DNA of 48,149 bases from Lachnospiraceae bacterium UBA7729. GTDB lineage: Bacteria > Bacillota > Clostridia > Lachnospirales > Lachnospiraceae. This document shows, in pieces, positions 1 through 8,574 of this stretch (its first letter is position 1; each line of letters starts with the position of its first letter). The notes under the pieces were generated by a model. It saw only the letters and a program-made list of their open reading frames with translations. It searched no databases and was not told the origin of the DNA. Both the position numbers and the translations under genes were made by a program. Location: NCBI GenBank assembly GCA_002482005.1, contig DLFD01000083.1:1-48149 (forward strand), in the 5' to 3' direction.

Positions 1-519
1 TCCATCGTCTGGCGCTGCATCAGTCGCTTGGAGCCGACCTCGGCTGAAAAGAACTGCACCAACCGGACGGTCAACGAGCTCCTGCTGCAGGAAGTCACGG
101 TCAAGGCCTTCCATCAGATTCTTACTGAACGAGACTTTTTCCTGAAAACCTTACAGCAGAACATAGCCAAGGCCGTGGTTAACGCTGACACTCTCTCACC
201 GGACGGCATTCAGGCACGGCTGGAGGAACTTCAAAAAGAGCTCATCAAGAAGGCAAATAACAAACAGGACTATGACGCCATCGCTGATGAGATTTTCCGG
301 CTCCGTGACCAGAAAGAACAATCAGAGCTTGACAGCCACCACCGGGAAGAAGCCATGAACCGGATCAAGGAGCTGCAGGACTTCATCGCAGGGCAGGAAA
401 CTGACATCACAGAGTTTGATGAGGCTCTGGTCAGAAAGCTCATCGAGAAGATCACCGTCTTCGCCGACCACTTCACAGTGGAATTTAAGTCTGGACTCAC
501 AATCGATATCGAAGCATAA
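1..519 (+). CDS. Large serine recombinase, C-terminal part (5' end outside window)
   Basis: The reading frame is open from the first base, so this is the last 172 residues of a longer protein. It begins with an IVWRCISRLE segment followed by an ENC-type Cys and a long charged, probably coiled-coil stretch (RLEELQKELIKKAN, then EEAMNRIKELQDFI), and ends EKITVFADHFTVEFKSG. This is the C-terminal recombinase/zinc-ribbon and coiled-coil layout of large serine recombinases of the TnpX/Tn1549-element type in Firmicutes. Such enzymes integrate and excise mobile elements by a serine-DNA intermediate; the catalytic N-terminus is not visible here. Its position next to accessory genes and the rlmD 3' end suggests it is the integrase of the element whose end lies in this window. 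Family assignment is good; the element type is inferred. Confidence 0.85.
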   Translation, partial: SIVWRCISRLEPTSAEKNCTNRTVNELLLQEVTVKAFHQILTERDFFLKTLQQNIAKAVVNADTLSPDGIQARLEELQKELIKKANNKQDYDAIADEIFRLRDQKEQSELDSHHREEAMNRIKELQDFIAGQETDITEFDEALVRKLIEKITVFADHFTVEFKSGLTIDIEA

Positions 520-566
520 AACAGGGCTCCCCGCCGCCGACGCATTTGCCGGTAGTGAGGAGCCTT
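520..566 (-). terminator. Hairpin terminator downstream of the XRE gene
   Basis: GGCTCC (525-530) pairs with GGAGCC (559-564). On the minus strand the stem is followed by TGTTTTA, just after the stop of the XRE gene. A closely related element lies at 1291-1334. Confidence 0.55.
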
Positions 567-574
567 GGTCTGTC

Positions 575-1189
575 TTACTCTTCTTTTGTAAGAACTTTTT
601 TCTGCCAGCTTCGTTTTCCGCATTTAGGGCATTTCATATATCTCGTCCGCCCCATGTGCATAGCAAGATTTGTCTGCCAGTATGTAGGTACATATCTGTG
701 GTGGCAATTCTGGCATTCATAGTATCCGGCCTTTTGCTCGATGCCCACAGCGATAAAAGCTACCGTAAATATCATTATGAGAGCAAACACGATAAGTGCA
801 ATTCGCAACCAGACTGGCATCTCTAAAAATGAAGCCACAAACACCATGATCAGTCCGGCAATGACGGCAGGAATCGCAATCCAGTATTCCGTCTGAAGCA
901 TCTGCCTGTTCTTTTCTTCAACCTCTCGCCTCATTGCCAGCAAGTTTTCTTCTGCCCGTTTGTCATATGCTTCTGCCATAATTCTTTCGCCCGACAGGAG
1001 TTCGTTGACGTTAATTTTCAGAAGTTCACACAGCTCCAACATAATCCCGGAATCTGGCATAGACTTTCCAGTCTCCCATTTTGATATCGCCCGGTCACTG
1101 ATTCCGAGCTTCTCAGCAAGGACTGCCTGAGTCATGCCCTGTTCCTTCCTGCAGAATGCTATGAATTTTCCAATTTTGATTTGATCCAT
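575..1189 (-). CDS. XRE-family regulator with two membrane segments and a zinc ribbon
   Basis: A 204-residue protein. Residues 1-65 form a Cro/C1-type helix-turn-helix (MTQAVLAEKLGISDRAISKW), so it binds DNA. Two hydrophobic segments follow in the middle (AIPAVIAGLIMVFVASFL and LRIALIVFALIMIFTVAFIA), separated by a short loop. The C-terminus has two CxxC pairs (ECQNC and KCPKC), a likely zinc ribbon. The start was placed at the ATG at 1189 because AAAGGAGGTG precedes it at the right distance; a GTG three codons earlier overlaps that ribosome binding site. This is a membrane-tethered regulator; signal and targets are unknown. It sits in the AT-richer block beside the recombinase and is probably cargo or a regulator of the mobile element. 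Confidence 0.85.
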   Translation of the reverse strand: MDQIKIGKFIAFCRKEQGMTQAVLAEKLGISDRAISKWETGKSMPDSGIMLELCELLKINVNELLSGERIMAEAYDKRAEENLLAMRREVEEKNRQMLQTEYWIAIPAVIAGLIMVFVASFLEMPVWLRIALIVFALIMIFTVAFIAVGIEQKAGYYECQNCHHRYVPTYWQTNLAMHMGRTRYMKCPKCGKRSWQKKVLTKEE

Positions 1190-1290
1190 ATCGGGCACCT
1201 CCTTTCATGACTCAAGCATAGCCGGTATCATCTTATTTTTACACGAACCGTAGGTTGATTTCCTGCAACTCTACCGCTGGTTGAGTCCTG

Positions 1291-1334
1291 TAAAACGCGC
1301 TCCCCGCCGCCGATGATGGCAGTGTGGGAGCCTT
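1291..1334 (-). terminator. Hairpin terminator downstream of the yoaP-like gene
   Basis: GCTCCC (1299-1304) pairs with GGGAGC (1326-1331); on the minus strand GTTTTAC follows. The sequence shares CTCCCCGCCGCCGA and GGAGCCTTGGT with the terminator at 520-566, so the same element has been placed after two different genes. Confidence 0.55.
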
Positions 1335-1344
1335 GGTGTATCTG

Positions 1345-2091
1345 TTATTTTGATACCAGCTTCAAAAACTTAGTGTCATTCATCTGTTCATTCGTCAGAT
1401 ATTCTCTGTTGAAAAACAGTGCATATGTCGTAATCGGTGTGGGAGCGTTCTGTGCCTGTTCCTTACTCTCAATATGGACCGCCTTGAACGGTATGCCGTT
1501 TTCTTTTGCCGTTTGCTCTACAATCGGAACATACTTTGCATTGAACGGACACTGGCTGGTATAGTACAGAACATAACATGATTCATCAACATGAGGATGC
1601 TTAGCACAGTCCTTGAACTTAGGCTGGTGAGCGTCAGCAGAGAATGGCAAATACCACAATTGAATACCGTTATCAGCCTCGTCACTTACGGCAAACCCTT
1701 TGTATTTCAGGAACTTCGGATCGGCAAGGAAAGGCTTTTTCTTAGCTGATGAAAGAATGCAAAGTCCCTGTTTTCCTTTGCTCTTGCTTTCCTCAATGCA
1801 AACACCGAGCAGATCATTGGAGTATCCGTGTCCCTTGAAAGAGCCGGAGACCCACAGACAGTCGATATACATATACCCGTCTGCATCTATCGGATTCCAT
1901 GCATTTTCAGCAGGGATATACTCAATGAAGCACTTACCGCGTTCCACGCTTTTCAAAAACACCAGTCCCTCATCGAACCGATCCAAAAGCCATGCCTTTT
2001 TGGAAGAAACCTGTACGTCATTGTTATTTGAAATGGCGCAGCAGATATGCTCCTTTTCCAGATTTTCTTTTGTTACTCTGATGTATTCCAT
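1345..2091 (-). CDS. YoaP-like GNAT acetyltransferase with thioredoxin-like C-terminal domain
   Basis: A 248-residue protein. Residues 1-150 match a GNAT N-acetyltransferase fold, with a central CLWVSGSFKGHGYSNDLLG motif that fits the acetyl-CoA binding loop. Residues 160-248 match the YoaP-type C-terminal domain, including a YYTSQCPFNAKYVP segment reminiscent of a thioredoxin-like fold with a single Cys. B. subtilis YoaP has the same arrangement; its substrate is not known. The start ATG has a GTAGGAGG site 9 bases upstream. Its lower GC content than rlmD and its location between recombinase and rlmD suggest it is cargo of the integrated element. Confidence 0.85.
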   Translation of the reverse strand: MEYIRVTKENLEKEHICCAISNNNDVQVSSKKAWLLDRFDEGLVFLKSVERGKCFIEYIPAENAWNPIDADGYMYIDCLWVSGSFKGHGYSNDLLGVCIEESKSKGKQGLCILSSAKKKPFLADPKFLKYKGFAVSDEADNGIQLWYLPFSADAHQPKFKDCAKHPHVDESCYVLYYTSQCPFNAKYVPIVEQTAKENGIPFKAVHIESKEQAQNAPTPITTYALFFNREYLTNEQMNDTKFLKLVSK

Positions 2092-2115
2092 AAATAAACG
2101 CCTCCTACAGTCGCT

Positions 2116-2203
2116 GACATCTAAATCACAACTTCAACCCTATCATAAAAACATCTATATCACTAACTCAACCCTGCGACATCTAAACCGGCAACTCAAC
2201 TCT
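2116..2203. repeat. Three imperfect direct repeats upstream of the yoaP-like gene
   Basis: Copies start at 2116, 2150 and 2178. Each reads like (g/a)ACATCTAWA followed by about 7 variable bases and then AACTCAAC or ACTTCAAC. They lie 25-110 bp ahead of the minus-strand yoaP-like gene and could be regulator binding sites or part of the recombination end of the mobile element. Confidence 0.6.
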
Positions 2204-2231
2204 CCGCACATTTCCTTTGATATGTTCTGTC

Positions 2232-2260
2232 GGAGCGGTTTTTGCGGTTATTTCCGCTCC
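2232..2260. other. Perfect 7-bp inverted repeat downstream of rlmD
   Basis: GGAGCGG (2232-2238) and CCGCTCC (2254-2260) form a hairpin with a 15-base loop. No T-run follows on either strand, so a terminator is not certain. It lies about 57 bp past the rlmD stop, within the proposed element end. Confidence 0.5.
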
Positions 2261-2316
2261 TCACCGCTGAAGGTCATATGCCAGAAAAGCCCGTTAATCA
2301 AGCACTTTTTCGCGCC

Positions 2317-3765
2317 TTACTTCTGAACTCGTGACATCAATACTACCGTCTCCACGTGAACGCTGTGCGGGAACATATCCACCGGCTGTACCTTCTCCGT
2401 GTGATAGCCTTTCTCTTCAAACAGTGCGAGGTCTCTCGCCAGCGTTGCGCTGTTGCAGCTGACGTACACGACCCGGTCCGGGGCCATGGAAGCGACTGTG
2501 CCGATGACTGCAGGATCAAGCCCCTTTCTTGGCGGGTCGACCACGATCACATCTGCGTGGACCTGGTGCTCCTGATACTCGCGCGGCAGTACTTCTTCTG
2601 CCTTTCCGCACATAAACTCAGCATTCCCGATTCCATTCAGCTTCGCGTTTTCCTTTGCATTGGCGATCGCATCCGGCACCACTTCCACTCCATAGACCAT
2701 CTTTGCCTTCTGCGCAAGAAAGAGGGAGATCGTTCCGATTCCACAGTAGAGGTCCCAGACGGTCTCCTGACCGGTCAGACCTGCTAATGACAATGCGGTC
2801 TCATACAGCCTGCGGGTCTGGACGGGGTTTACCTGGTAGAAAGAAAGCGGGGAGATCTGATAGCGGACATCCCCAATTGAATCCTCGATGAAGTCACTTC
2901 CCCAGAGTGTACGGTTTTTTCTGCCAAGGATCACATTCGTCCGCGCCTTGTTCGTGTTCAGGATGATGGAAGCCATATGGCGAGGCACATTTCCTTCGAG
3001 GTCTGCTGCAGGCGTGTCCAACGATGCTGCCTGCAGATTTTCAGGTTTCAGGGGTTCCTTCGGCAAAGTCCTCCTCAGCATCTGGACCAGCTCTTTTTCA
3101 TGAGGAAGCTGGTCTGCATTCACGACAATAACCGTCATGATCTGTCCGGTCGCAAAGCCGCAGCGGATCATGATGTTGCGGACCAGGCCTTTCCCGGTCT
3201 CCTCACTGTATTCCGGGATGCGATACTTCTCCATCCATCCCAGCACTGCATCAAGGACCTTTTGGTTCTCCTCTATCCCGATCACACAGTTTCTGCCATC
3301 GATCACTGTGTGCGTCCTTCCTGCATAGAATCCGGCGATCAGCCTGCCGTTTCTGTCCCGGCCGACCGGATACTCCGACTTGTTCCGATAGTTATAGGGA
3401 TCTTCCATGCCGATGATCGGATAGAAGTCTGCGGATGTAATTCCCCCGATCCTCTGCAGGTTATTTCTGACTTTGCTCTCCTTCAGGCGAAGCTGGGCAG
3501 GGTAGGACATCTCCTGGACCTGACAGCCCCCACAGGACCGCGCGACCGGGCAGACCGGCTTCTCCCTGTCCGGGCTCGCCGTGATGATCTGCTCCACCCG
3601 GCCGAAGGCATAGGCCTTCTTCGTCTTCACGATCCGGGCACGCAGCCGGTCTCCGATAACGCTGTCCTTGACAAAGACAGCCATCCCGTCTTTCGTATGG
3701 CCGATGCCAAGTCCTTCATCGGACATATCTTCGATCTGAAGTTCTACGATCTGATTTTTCTCCAT
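2317..3765 (-). CDS. rlmD: 23S rRNA (uracil-C5)-methyltransferase, RlmD/RumA family
   Basis: A 482-residue SAM-dependent enzyme that methylates a uridine of 23S rRNA. An N-terminal TRAM domain covers residues 1-55. CPVARSCGGC, together with the later NCVIGIE Cys, supplies iron-sulfur cluster ligands. SAM motif DLYCGIGTISLFLA, the VVDPPRKGLDP motif and the catalytic Cys in YVSCNSATLARDL are all present, and the C-terminus PHSVHVETVVLMSR is intact. The start was set at the ATG at 3765 because GAGAG lies 8 bases upstream; an upstream GTG at 3780 is the alternative. It follows dnaE closely and is probably co-transcribed. The 3' end of rum genes is a known target of serine-recombinase ICEs in streptococci, relevant to the neighbouring recombinase remnant. 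Confidence 0.93.
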   Translation of the reverse strand: MEKNQIVELQIEDMSDEGLGIGHTKDGMAVFVKDSVIGDRLRARIVKTKKAYAFGRVEQIITASPDREKPVCPVARSCGGCQVQEMSYPAQLRLKESKVRNNLQRIGGITSADFYPIIGMEDPYNYRNKSEYPVGRDRNGRLIAGFYAGRTHTVIDGRNCVIGIEENQKVLDAVLGWMEKYRIPEYSEETGKGLVRNIMIRCGFATGQIMTVIVVNADQLPHEKELVQMLRRTLPKEPLKPENLQAASLDTPAADLEGNVPRHMASIILNTNKARTNVILGRKNRTLWGSDFIEDSIGDVRYQISPLSFYQVNPVQTRRLYETALSLAGLTGQETVWDLYCGIGTISLFLAQKAKMVYGVEVVPDAIANAKENAKLNGIGNAEFMCGKAEEVLPREYQEHQVHADVIVVDPPRKGLDPAVIGTVASMAPDRVVYVSCNSATLARDLALFEEKGYHTEKVQPVDMFPHSVHVETVVLMSRVQK

Positions 3766-3791
3766 ACTCTGCACTCTCACGCTGTATTGCC

Positions 3792-6700
3792 TTACCGTCG
3801 TCTATCGTAGCCGCTTCCGTAATTTCCTCTGCCATAGCCGGATCCGCTTCTGCTGCCTCTTCCGCCCGGCCGGTCAAGTTTTCCCGGGATGAACATGACG
3901 TTGCTTCCCCCGAAGCGATCTTTCAAAGTCTTCAGGAGGCTTCCGTTCATGTACATCTGAGCTGTGAAGCCAAGATTCTTGACGCCCTTCGGGTTTCTGA
4001 CATAAACAGCGATCCTGGAAAGAGCGATGGCAGTCTTACCGGCTTCCGATCCTCTCATGTTCTGTCCTTCGATCAGCATCTGGTTCAGCTCGTCAGAGAC
4101 GCCGGAATAGTCATCCATGGTCTGGAACTGCAGCCACAGTTCATACGGCACTTCCGAGAATCTCCAGATCCGCTGTGCCAGCAGCTTGCTTGGTTTATCG
4201 TCCTCCGCCGAGACCGTTCCTTCCACGAAGAGCTTCTCATCCTCGTTCAGGATCTCGGAATACTGCTCGTAAAGCTTCGGGAAGACCAGGACTTCCACGG
4301 AGCCGACCAGATCTTCCAGTGTGATGAAGGCCATGGTCTGGCCTTTCTTTGTATAGTGCATGGTCTTCCCGGTCAGGATACCTCCGATCACCTGAAGGGA
4401 CTGGTCCTCCAGGCGGTCCGCCTTCCCGGTCTCGTCATTGATAGCAAAATCATGCGCCTTAGCCGTGATGTTCTTCTCCCATACGTCGATATCCTGCTCC
4501 AGCGGATGTCCGCTGACATAGACTCCGAGCACTTCCTTCTCCATCTTGAGAAGCTGATCCTTATCGTACTCGCCGACATCCGGCATAGGAGTTTCTCCGC
4601 CGATATCGCTGCCGCTGCCCTGCGCGCTGTCTCCGCCCATCCCGCCGAAGAGATCAAAGAGGGACATCTGCCCGGTGACCTGGTTCTTCCGCTCTCTTGC
4701 CGCGGTGTCAAAGATCTGTCCGTAAGTCAGCATCATCTGCTTTCTGGCAGCTCCGAAGCAGTCGAATGCGCCTGCCTTGATGAAGTTTTCTGCCGCCCGC
4801 TTATTGACTTCGGAACCGATCCGCTGCGCAAATGAGCGGAGCGACGCGTACTTGCCGCCTTTCTCTCTTTCTCTCAGGATGGCATCGATGACCGGGCGGC
4901 CGATGGACCTGATTGCGTCCAGGCCATAGCGGATGCAGGCGCCATCGACAGAGAAGGAGCCTTCCCCTTCGTTGATGTCAGGAGGAAGGATTCTGATCTT
5001 CATGGTCCGGCAGACCATGATGTAGTCCGCAACCTTGCCCGCATTGTCGATGACAGAGGTCATGAGGGCTGCCATGAACTCGACCGGATAGTAATATTTC
5101 AGCCACGCGGTCTGGTATGCGACATAAGCGTAAGCTGCCGCGTGCGACTTATTGAATGCGTATTTGGCGAAGTCTGTCATGTCATCGTAGATCTTGTTGG
5201 CGATCTGCTCACTGATCCCCTTTGCAGCGCAGCCCGGAACTCCTTCCTCCTCGTTGCCGTAGACGAAGTTCTTCCGCTCTTCCGCCATGACCTTGGCCTT
5301 CTTCTTGCTCATTGCCCTTCGCACGATATCTGCACGTCCGAGGGTATAGCCGCCGAGGCTCCGCACGATCTGCATGACCTGCTCCTGGTAGACGATGCAG
5401 CCGTAGGTCGGTTTCAGGATGGGCTCCAGCTCCGGAGTGACATAGGTGATGGTCTCCGGGTGCTCCTTTCCGGTGATGTACTGATGGATGAACTCCATCG
5501 GACCCGGACGGTACAGGGAGATCCCTGCGATCAGGTCCTCGATGCTGGAAGGTCTCAGCTCCTTCATGAAGGACTTCATTCCTCCGGATTCCAGCTGGAA
5601 GATGCCCTCGCACTTGCCGGTTCCGATGTAGGCATAGACCTTCGGGTCATCATAGTCGATCCTGTCCATATCGATCGGATGGCCGGCCTTCTCCGAAGCC
5701 ATGCTTACCGCGTCCTGGATGACCTCAAGGTTGCGGAGGCCCAGAAAGTCCATCTTCAGCAGGCCAAGTTCCTCGATCGTCGTCATGGTGAACTGGGTGA
5801 CGATGCCTCCATCCTGCGAGCGGGCGACCGGCACAAAATCGTCAACCCGCTTCTGGCAGATGACGACTCCTGCCGCATGGACAGAAGTGTGTCTCGGCAG
5901 GCCTTCCAGTCTCCTCGACATGTCGATCAGACGATGGATCGTCTCGTCCGAGTCGTACATGGTCTTCAGTTCCTGGCTCTCCTCGAGGGCCTTGTCGATC
6001 GTGATGCCCAGCTCCTGAGGGATCATCTTGGAGATAGAGTCGCACAGGGAATAAGGCAGGTCCATGACCCTCCCTACGTCACGGATGACACCCCTTGCCG
6101 CAAGGGTTCCGAATGTGACGATCTGAGCCACGTTGTCATTCCCGTATTTTCTCGTTACATATTCAATGACTTCCTGACGGCGTGTAGGACCGAAGTCCAC
6201 ATCAATATCAGGCATGGAGACTCGTTCCGGGTTCAGGAAACGCTCGAACAGAAGATCGAAGCGGATTGGGTCCAGCTTCGTGATCCCAAGGGTATAGGAA
6301 ACAAGGGAGCCTGCTGCAGATCCTCTTCCGGGACCGACCGGTATGCCGACCGAGCGCGCGTAGTGGCAGTAATCCCAGACGATGAGGAAGTAGTCCACGA
6401 AGCCCATTTTCTCTATGACGCCAAGCTCGTAGGCCAGTCTGTCCTTCAGTTCCTGTGTTACCGGATGATAGCGCTCCTCAAGCCCTTTTCGGCAGAGCTC
6501 CTCCAGGAAATCCTTGGCAGTCTTTCCATCCGGGACATCATACTTCGGCAGCTTGTGATTGCCGAACTCGATCTCCACGCTGCAGCGCTCCGCGATCTTC
6601 TCCGTATTCTCAACTGCCTGAAGGGCATAAGGAAACAGCTCCGCCATCTCCTCCGGAGACTTGACGTAGAACTGGCCCCCGGTATAACGCATGCGGTTCT

Positions 6701-7397
6701 CATCGCTGACTTTCTTTCCGGTCTGGATGCAGAGAAGGATGTCATGTGCCTCCGCATCCTCCGCAAGGGTATAATGGCAGTCATTGGTGGCGATCAGTTC
6801 GATCCCGGTCTCCTTTGACATACGCATGAGACCGGCGTTGACCAGCTTATCATCGTCATAGCCATGGTCCTGAAGCTCCAGGAAGAAATTGCCCTCGCCG
6901 AAGATGTCCTGATACTCCAGTGCTGCCTTCTTCGCTTCCTCGTACATATCCGCCTTCAGGTAGCGGGCGACCTCGCCTGCCAGGCAGGCGGAAGATGCGA
7001 TGATGCCTTCGTGGTACTTTCTCAGGATCTCCTTGTCCACACGCGGTTTGTAATAATAACCGTCAAGAAAGCCCGCGGAGACGATCTTGGACAGGTTGGT
7101 GTAGCCCTGATTGTTCTCCGCGAGCAGGATGAGGTGATAATATCGCGCGTCCGACTGCCCCGATTCCCGGTCAAAGCGGGAACCTGGGGCAACATAGACC
7201 TCGCACCCGAGGATCGGACGGATCCCCTGGGCTTTGCATTCTTTGTAGAAGTCGATCACGCCGTACATGACACCATGATCGGTGATCGCGGCGGAGTCCA
7301 TGCCAAGTTCCCTGACCCGCGTCACATAATCCTTGATCTTATTCGAGCCATCAAGGAGACTGTACTCCGTATGGCAGTGAAGATGGGCAAACTTCAA
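3792..7397 (-). CDS. dnaE: DNA polymerase III alpha subunit, DnaE type
   Basis: A 1201-residue replicative polymerase subunit. The N-terminal PHP domain starts FAHLHCHTEYSLLDG with metal-binding His residues. The palm follows with GPGRGSAAGSLV near residue 355 and the catalytic aspartates in PDIDVDFGPTRR near 395-402. Helix-hairpin-helix and beta-clamp-binding regions follow. A C-terminal OB-fold (QVIGGILTGKTMHYTKKG) lies near residues 985-1060. There is no exonuclease domain, as expected for DnaE1-type proteins. The last 24 residues are a Gly/Arg/Ser-rich tail (RGSRSGSGYGRGNYG) that is not typical of the family. It lies between a CPBP protease gene and rlmD on the same strand. Confidence 0.97.
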   Translation of the reverse strand: MKFAHLHCHTEYSLLDGSNKIKDYVTRVRELGMDSAAITDHGVMYGVIDFYKECKAQGIRPILGCEVYVAPGSRFDRESGQSDARYYHLILLAENNQGYTNLSKIVSAGFLDGYYYKPRVDKEILRKYHEGIIASSACLAGEVARYLKADMYEEAKKAALEYQDIFGEGNFFLELQDHGYDDDKLVNAGLMRMSKETGIELIATNDCHYTLAEDAEAHDILLCIQTGKKVSDENRMRYTGGQFYVKSPEEMAELFPYALQAVENTEKIAERCSVEIEFGNHKLPKYDVPDGKTAKDFLEELCRKGLEERYHPVTQELKDRLAYELGVIEKMGFVDYFLIVWDYCHYARSVGIPVGPGRGSAAGSLVSYTLGITKLDPIRFDLLFERFLNPERVSMPDIDVDFGPTRRQEVIEYVTRKYGNDNVAQIVTFGTLAARGVIRDVGRVMDLPYSLCDSISKMIPQELGITIDKALEESQELKTMYDSDETIHRLIDMSRRLEGLPRHTSVHAAGVVICQKRVDDFVPVARSQDGGIVTQFTMTTIEELGLLKMDFLGLRNLEVIQDAVSMASEKAGHPIDMDRIDYDDPKVYAYIGTGKCEGIFQLESGGMKSFMKELRPSSIEDLIAGISLYRPGPMEFIHQYITGKEHPETITYVTPELEPILKPTYGCIVYQEQVMQIVRSLGGYTLGRADIVRRAMSKKKAKVMAEERKNFVYGNEEEGVPGCAAKGISEQIANKIYDDMTDFAKYAFNKSHAAAYAYVAYQTAWLKYYYPVEFMAALMTSVIDNAGKVADYIMVCRTMKIRILPPDINEGEGSFSVDGACIRYGLDAIRSIGRPVIDAILREREKGGKYASLRSFAQRIGSEVNKRAAENFIKAGAFDCFGAARKQMMLTYGQIFDTAARERKNQVTGQMSLFDLFGGMGGDSAQGSGSDIGGETPMPDVGEYDKDQLLKMEKEVLGVYVSGHPLEQDIDVWEKNITAKAHDFAINDETGKADRLEDQSLQVIGGILTGKTMHYTKKGQTMAFITLEDLVGSVEVLVFPKLYEQYSEILNEDEKLFVEGTVSAEDDKPSKLLAQRIWRFSEVPYELWLQFQTMDDYSGVSDELNQMLIEGQNMRGSEAGKTAIALSRIAVYVRNPKGVKNLGFTAQMYMNGSLLKTLKDRFGGSNVMFIPGKLDRPGGRGSRSGSGYGRGNYGSGYDRRR

Positions 7398-7442
7398 GAA
7401 AAACTCCCTTCATAAACATCCGCGGTTCCATATGCTGCAGAT

Positions 7443-8405
7443 TCAGGCACTTGCCATGCGGATCCCGATCACGACAACCGGAAGAACGATCCCGAGCAGG
7501 AGCTGGACCGAGAAGATCTTCTTTCCTTCCTTGCCCGGGAGGCGGTCCTTGCCTCTGAGCGCATCTGAAAACTTCTGTGCATTGCCCCTGATCTTTGCCA
7601 GATGACGGATGATCAGGATCGAGAGGACCACGCAGGCGCCAGCCACTACCGCAAGCACGATCCAGTAGATCAGGCTGAGAGAGCTGACTGAGACTTCCTC
7701 CTCCGCCTGTTCAAGCGCTCCTACCATGTTCTCCGGCAGATTGCTGACCGCTATGTAGGCCATGCCGACATTGATGCCGTTGACCAGAGAATGTGACAGC
7801 ATGGAACTGTAGACGGACCCGGTAGCTTCATCCAGCATCGCCCAGAAGATCCCCAGAACGAATGCATACAGAAACTGGTTCAGATTCAGATGAGCCAGGC
7901 CAAACATCAGGCCTGTCAGCAGGGCTGTCTTCCAGAGCCCGCACGGGCGGAAATACTGAAACAGTGCTCCGCGGTAGATGAATTCCTCAACGATCGGGGG
8001 CAGGACTGCAAAATAGATCAGGCTTACCCACATCGGCATGGCCGTGCTCGCTGCCAGGGTCTGGGCAACCGCATTCGGTACTGCCAGCTGGGTCACCAGA
8101 TTCAGAAGCACCACGACCGGCATCATCAGAACAGTAAAAAGCAGTGTCCAGAGGATAGAGACCGGCCCGATCGGACGAAGCTTCATCCCTCTGAGGGGTT
8201 CAAAGCGATCGATGATCAGAAAGACCAGGACCGGTATGTAGTAGACTGCCTCAGACATCGCAATATCGCCTGGCTCTCCTGCATCAGGAAGAGCAAAGCT
8301 CGGGAAGATCTTCGGAAGAAGTCCGAAAAGCAGCGATATAGCGATAACGACGATCATCATCACCAGATATAATTTTCCGCCTTGTTTCGATCTGTTTACA
8401 GGCAT
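7443..8405 (-). CDS. CPBP-family intramembrane metalloprotease
   Basis: A 320-residue multi-pass membrane protein with about eight hydrophobic segments. The CPBP (Rce1/Abi) motifs are present: EEFIYRG (the EExxxR motif), FGLAHLNLNQFLYAFVLG, and the distal SHSLVNG. Members are membrane-embedded glutamate/histidine metalloproteases; some process peptides or give phage or bacteriocin immunity, but the substrate here is not apparent. The start was set at ATG 8405 because GGAGGTG lies 6 bases upstream; the longer open frame upstream has no ribosome binding site. It is separated from the small upstream gene by a strong terminator and therefore probably has its own promoter, with the palindrome at 8488-8504 nearby. 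Confidence 0.9.
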   Translation of the reverse strand: MPVNRSKQGGKLYLVMMIVVIAISLLFGLLPKIFPSFALPDAGEPGDIAMSEAVYYIPVLVFLIIDRFEPLRGMKLRPIGPVSILWTLLFTVLMMPVVVLLNLVTQLAVPNAVAQTLAASTAMPMWVSLIYFAVLPPIVEEFIYRGALFQYFRPCGLWKTALLTGLMFGLAHLNLNQFLYAFVLGIFWAMLDEATGSVYSSMLSHSLVNGINVGMAYIAVSNLPENMVGALEQAEEEVSVSSLSLIYWIVLAVVAGACVVLSILIIRHLAKIRGNAQKFSDALRGKDRLPGKEGKKIFSVQLLLGIVLPVVVIGIRMASA

Positions 8406-8487
8406 GATCAGCACCTCCATTATCCCCGCGCTGCGGATATCCGTATCGTATATCCTGCAGAAAAGAAAGATATCCGACAATTCGCGA

Positions 8488-8504
8488 TTATGATGTCATC
8501 ATAA
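8488..8504. promoter_or_regulatory. 17-bp palindrome upstream of the CPBP gene
   Basis: TTATGATGTCATCATAA is a perfect inverted repeat around a central base. It lies 83 bp upstream of the CPBP start and just after the preceding gene's terminator, where an operator would be expected. The binding protein is unknown. Confidence 0.4.
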
Positions 8505-8512
8505 CACGGAAA

Positions 8513-8549
8513 GATAAAAAAAAGAAGAGCGGAACCTCTGCGGTCCCGC
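8513..8549 (-). terminator. Intrinsic terminator after the 79-residue gene
   Basis: On the minus strand GCGGGACC-gcaga-GGTTCCGC (one G-U pair) is followed by TCTTCTTTTTTT. This is a strong Rho-independent terminator 26 bp after the stop of the small gene at 8575. Confidence 0.9.
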
Positions 8550-8574
8550 CCTCGCAGACAGCTGCTTTCCCGTT

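Noticed and set aside
5142..6818. 558-codon plus-strand open frame
   Set aside because: Antisense shadow of dnaE.
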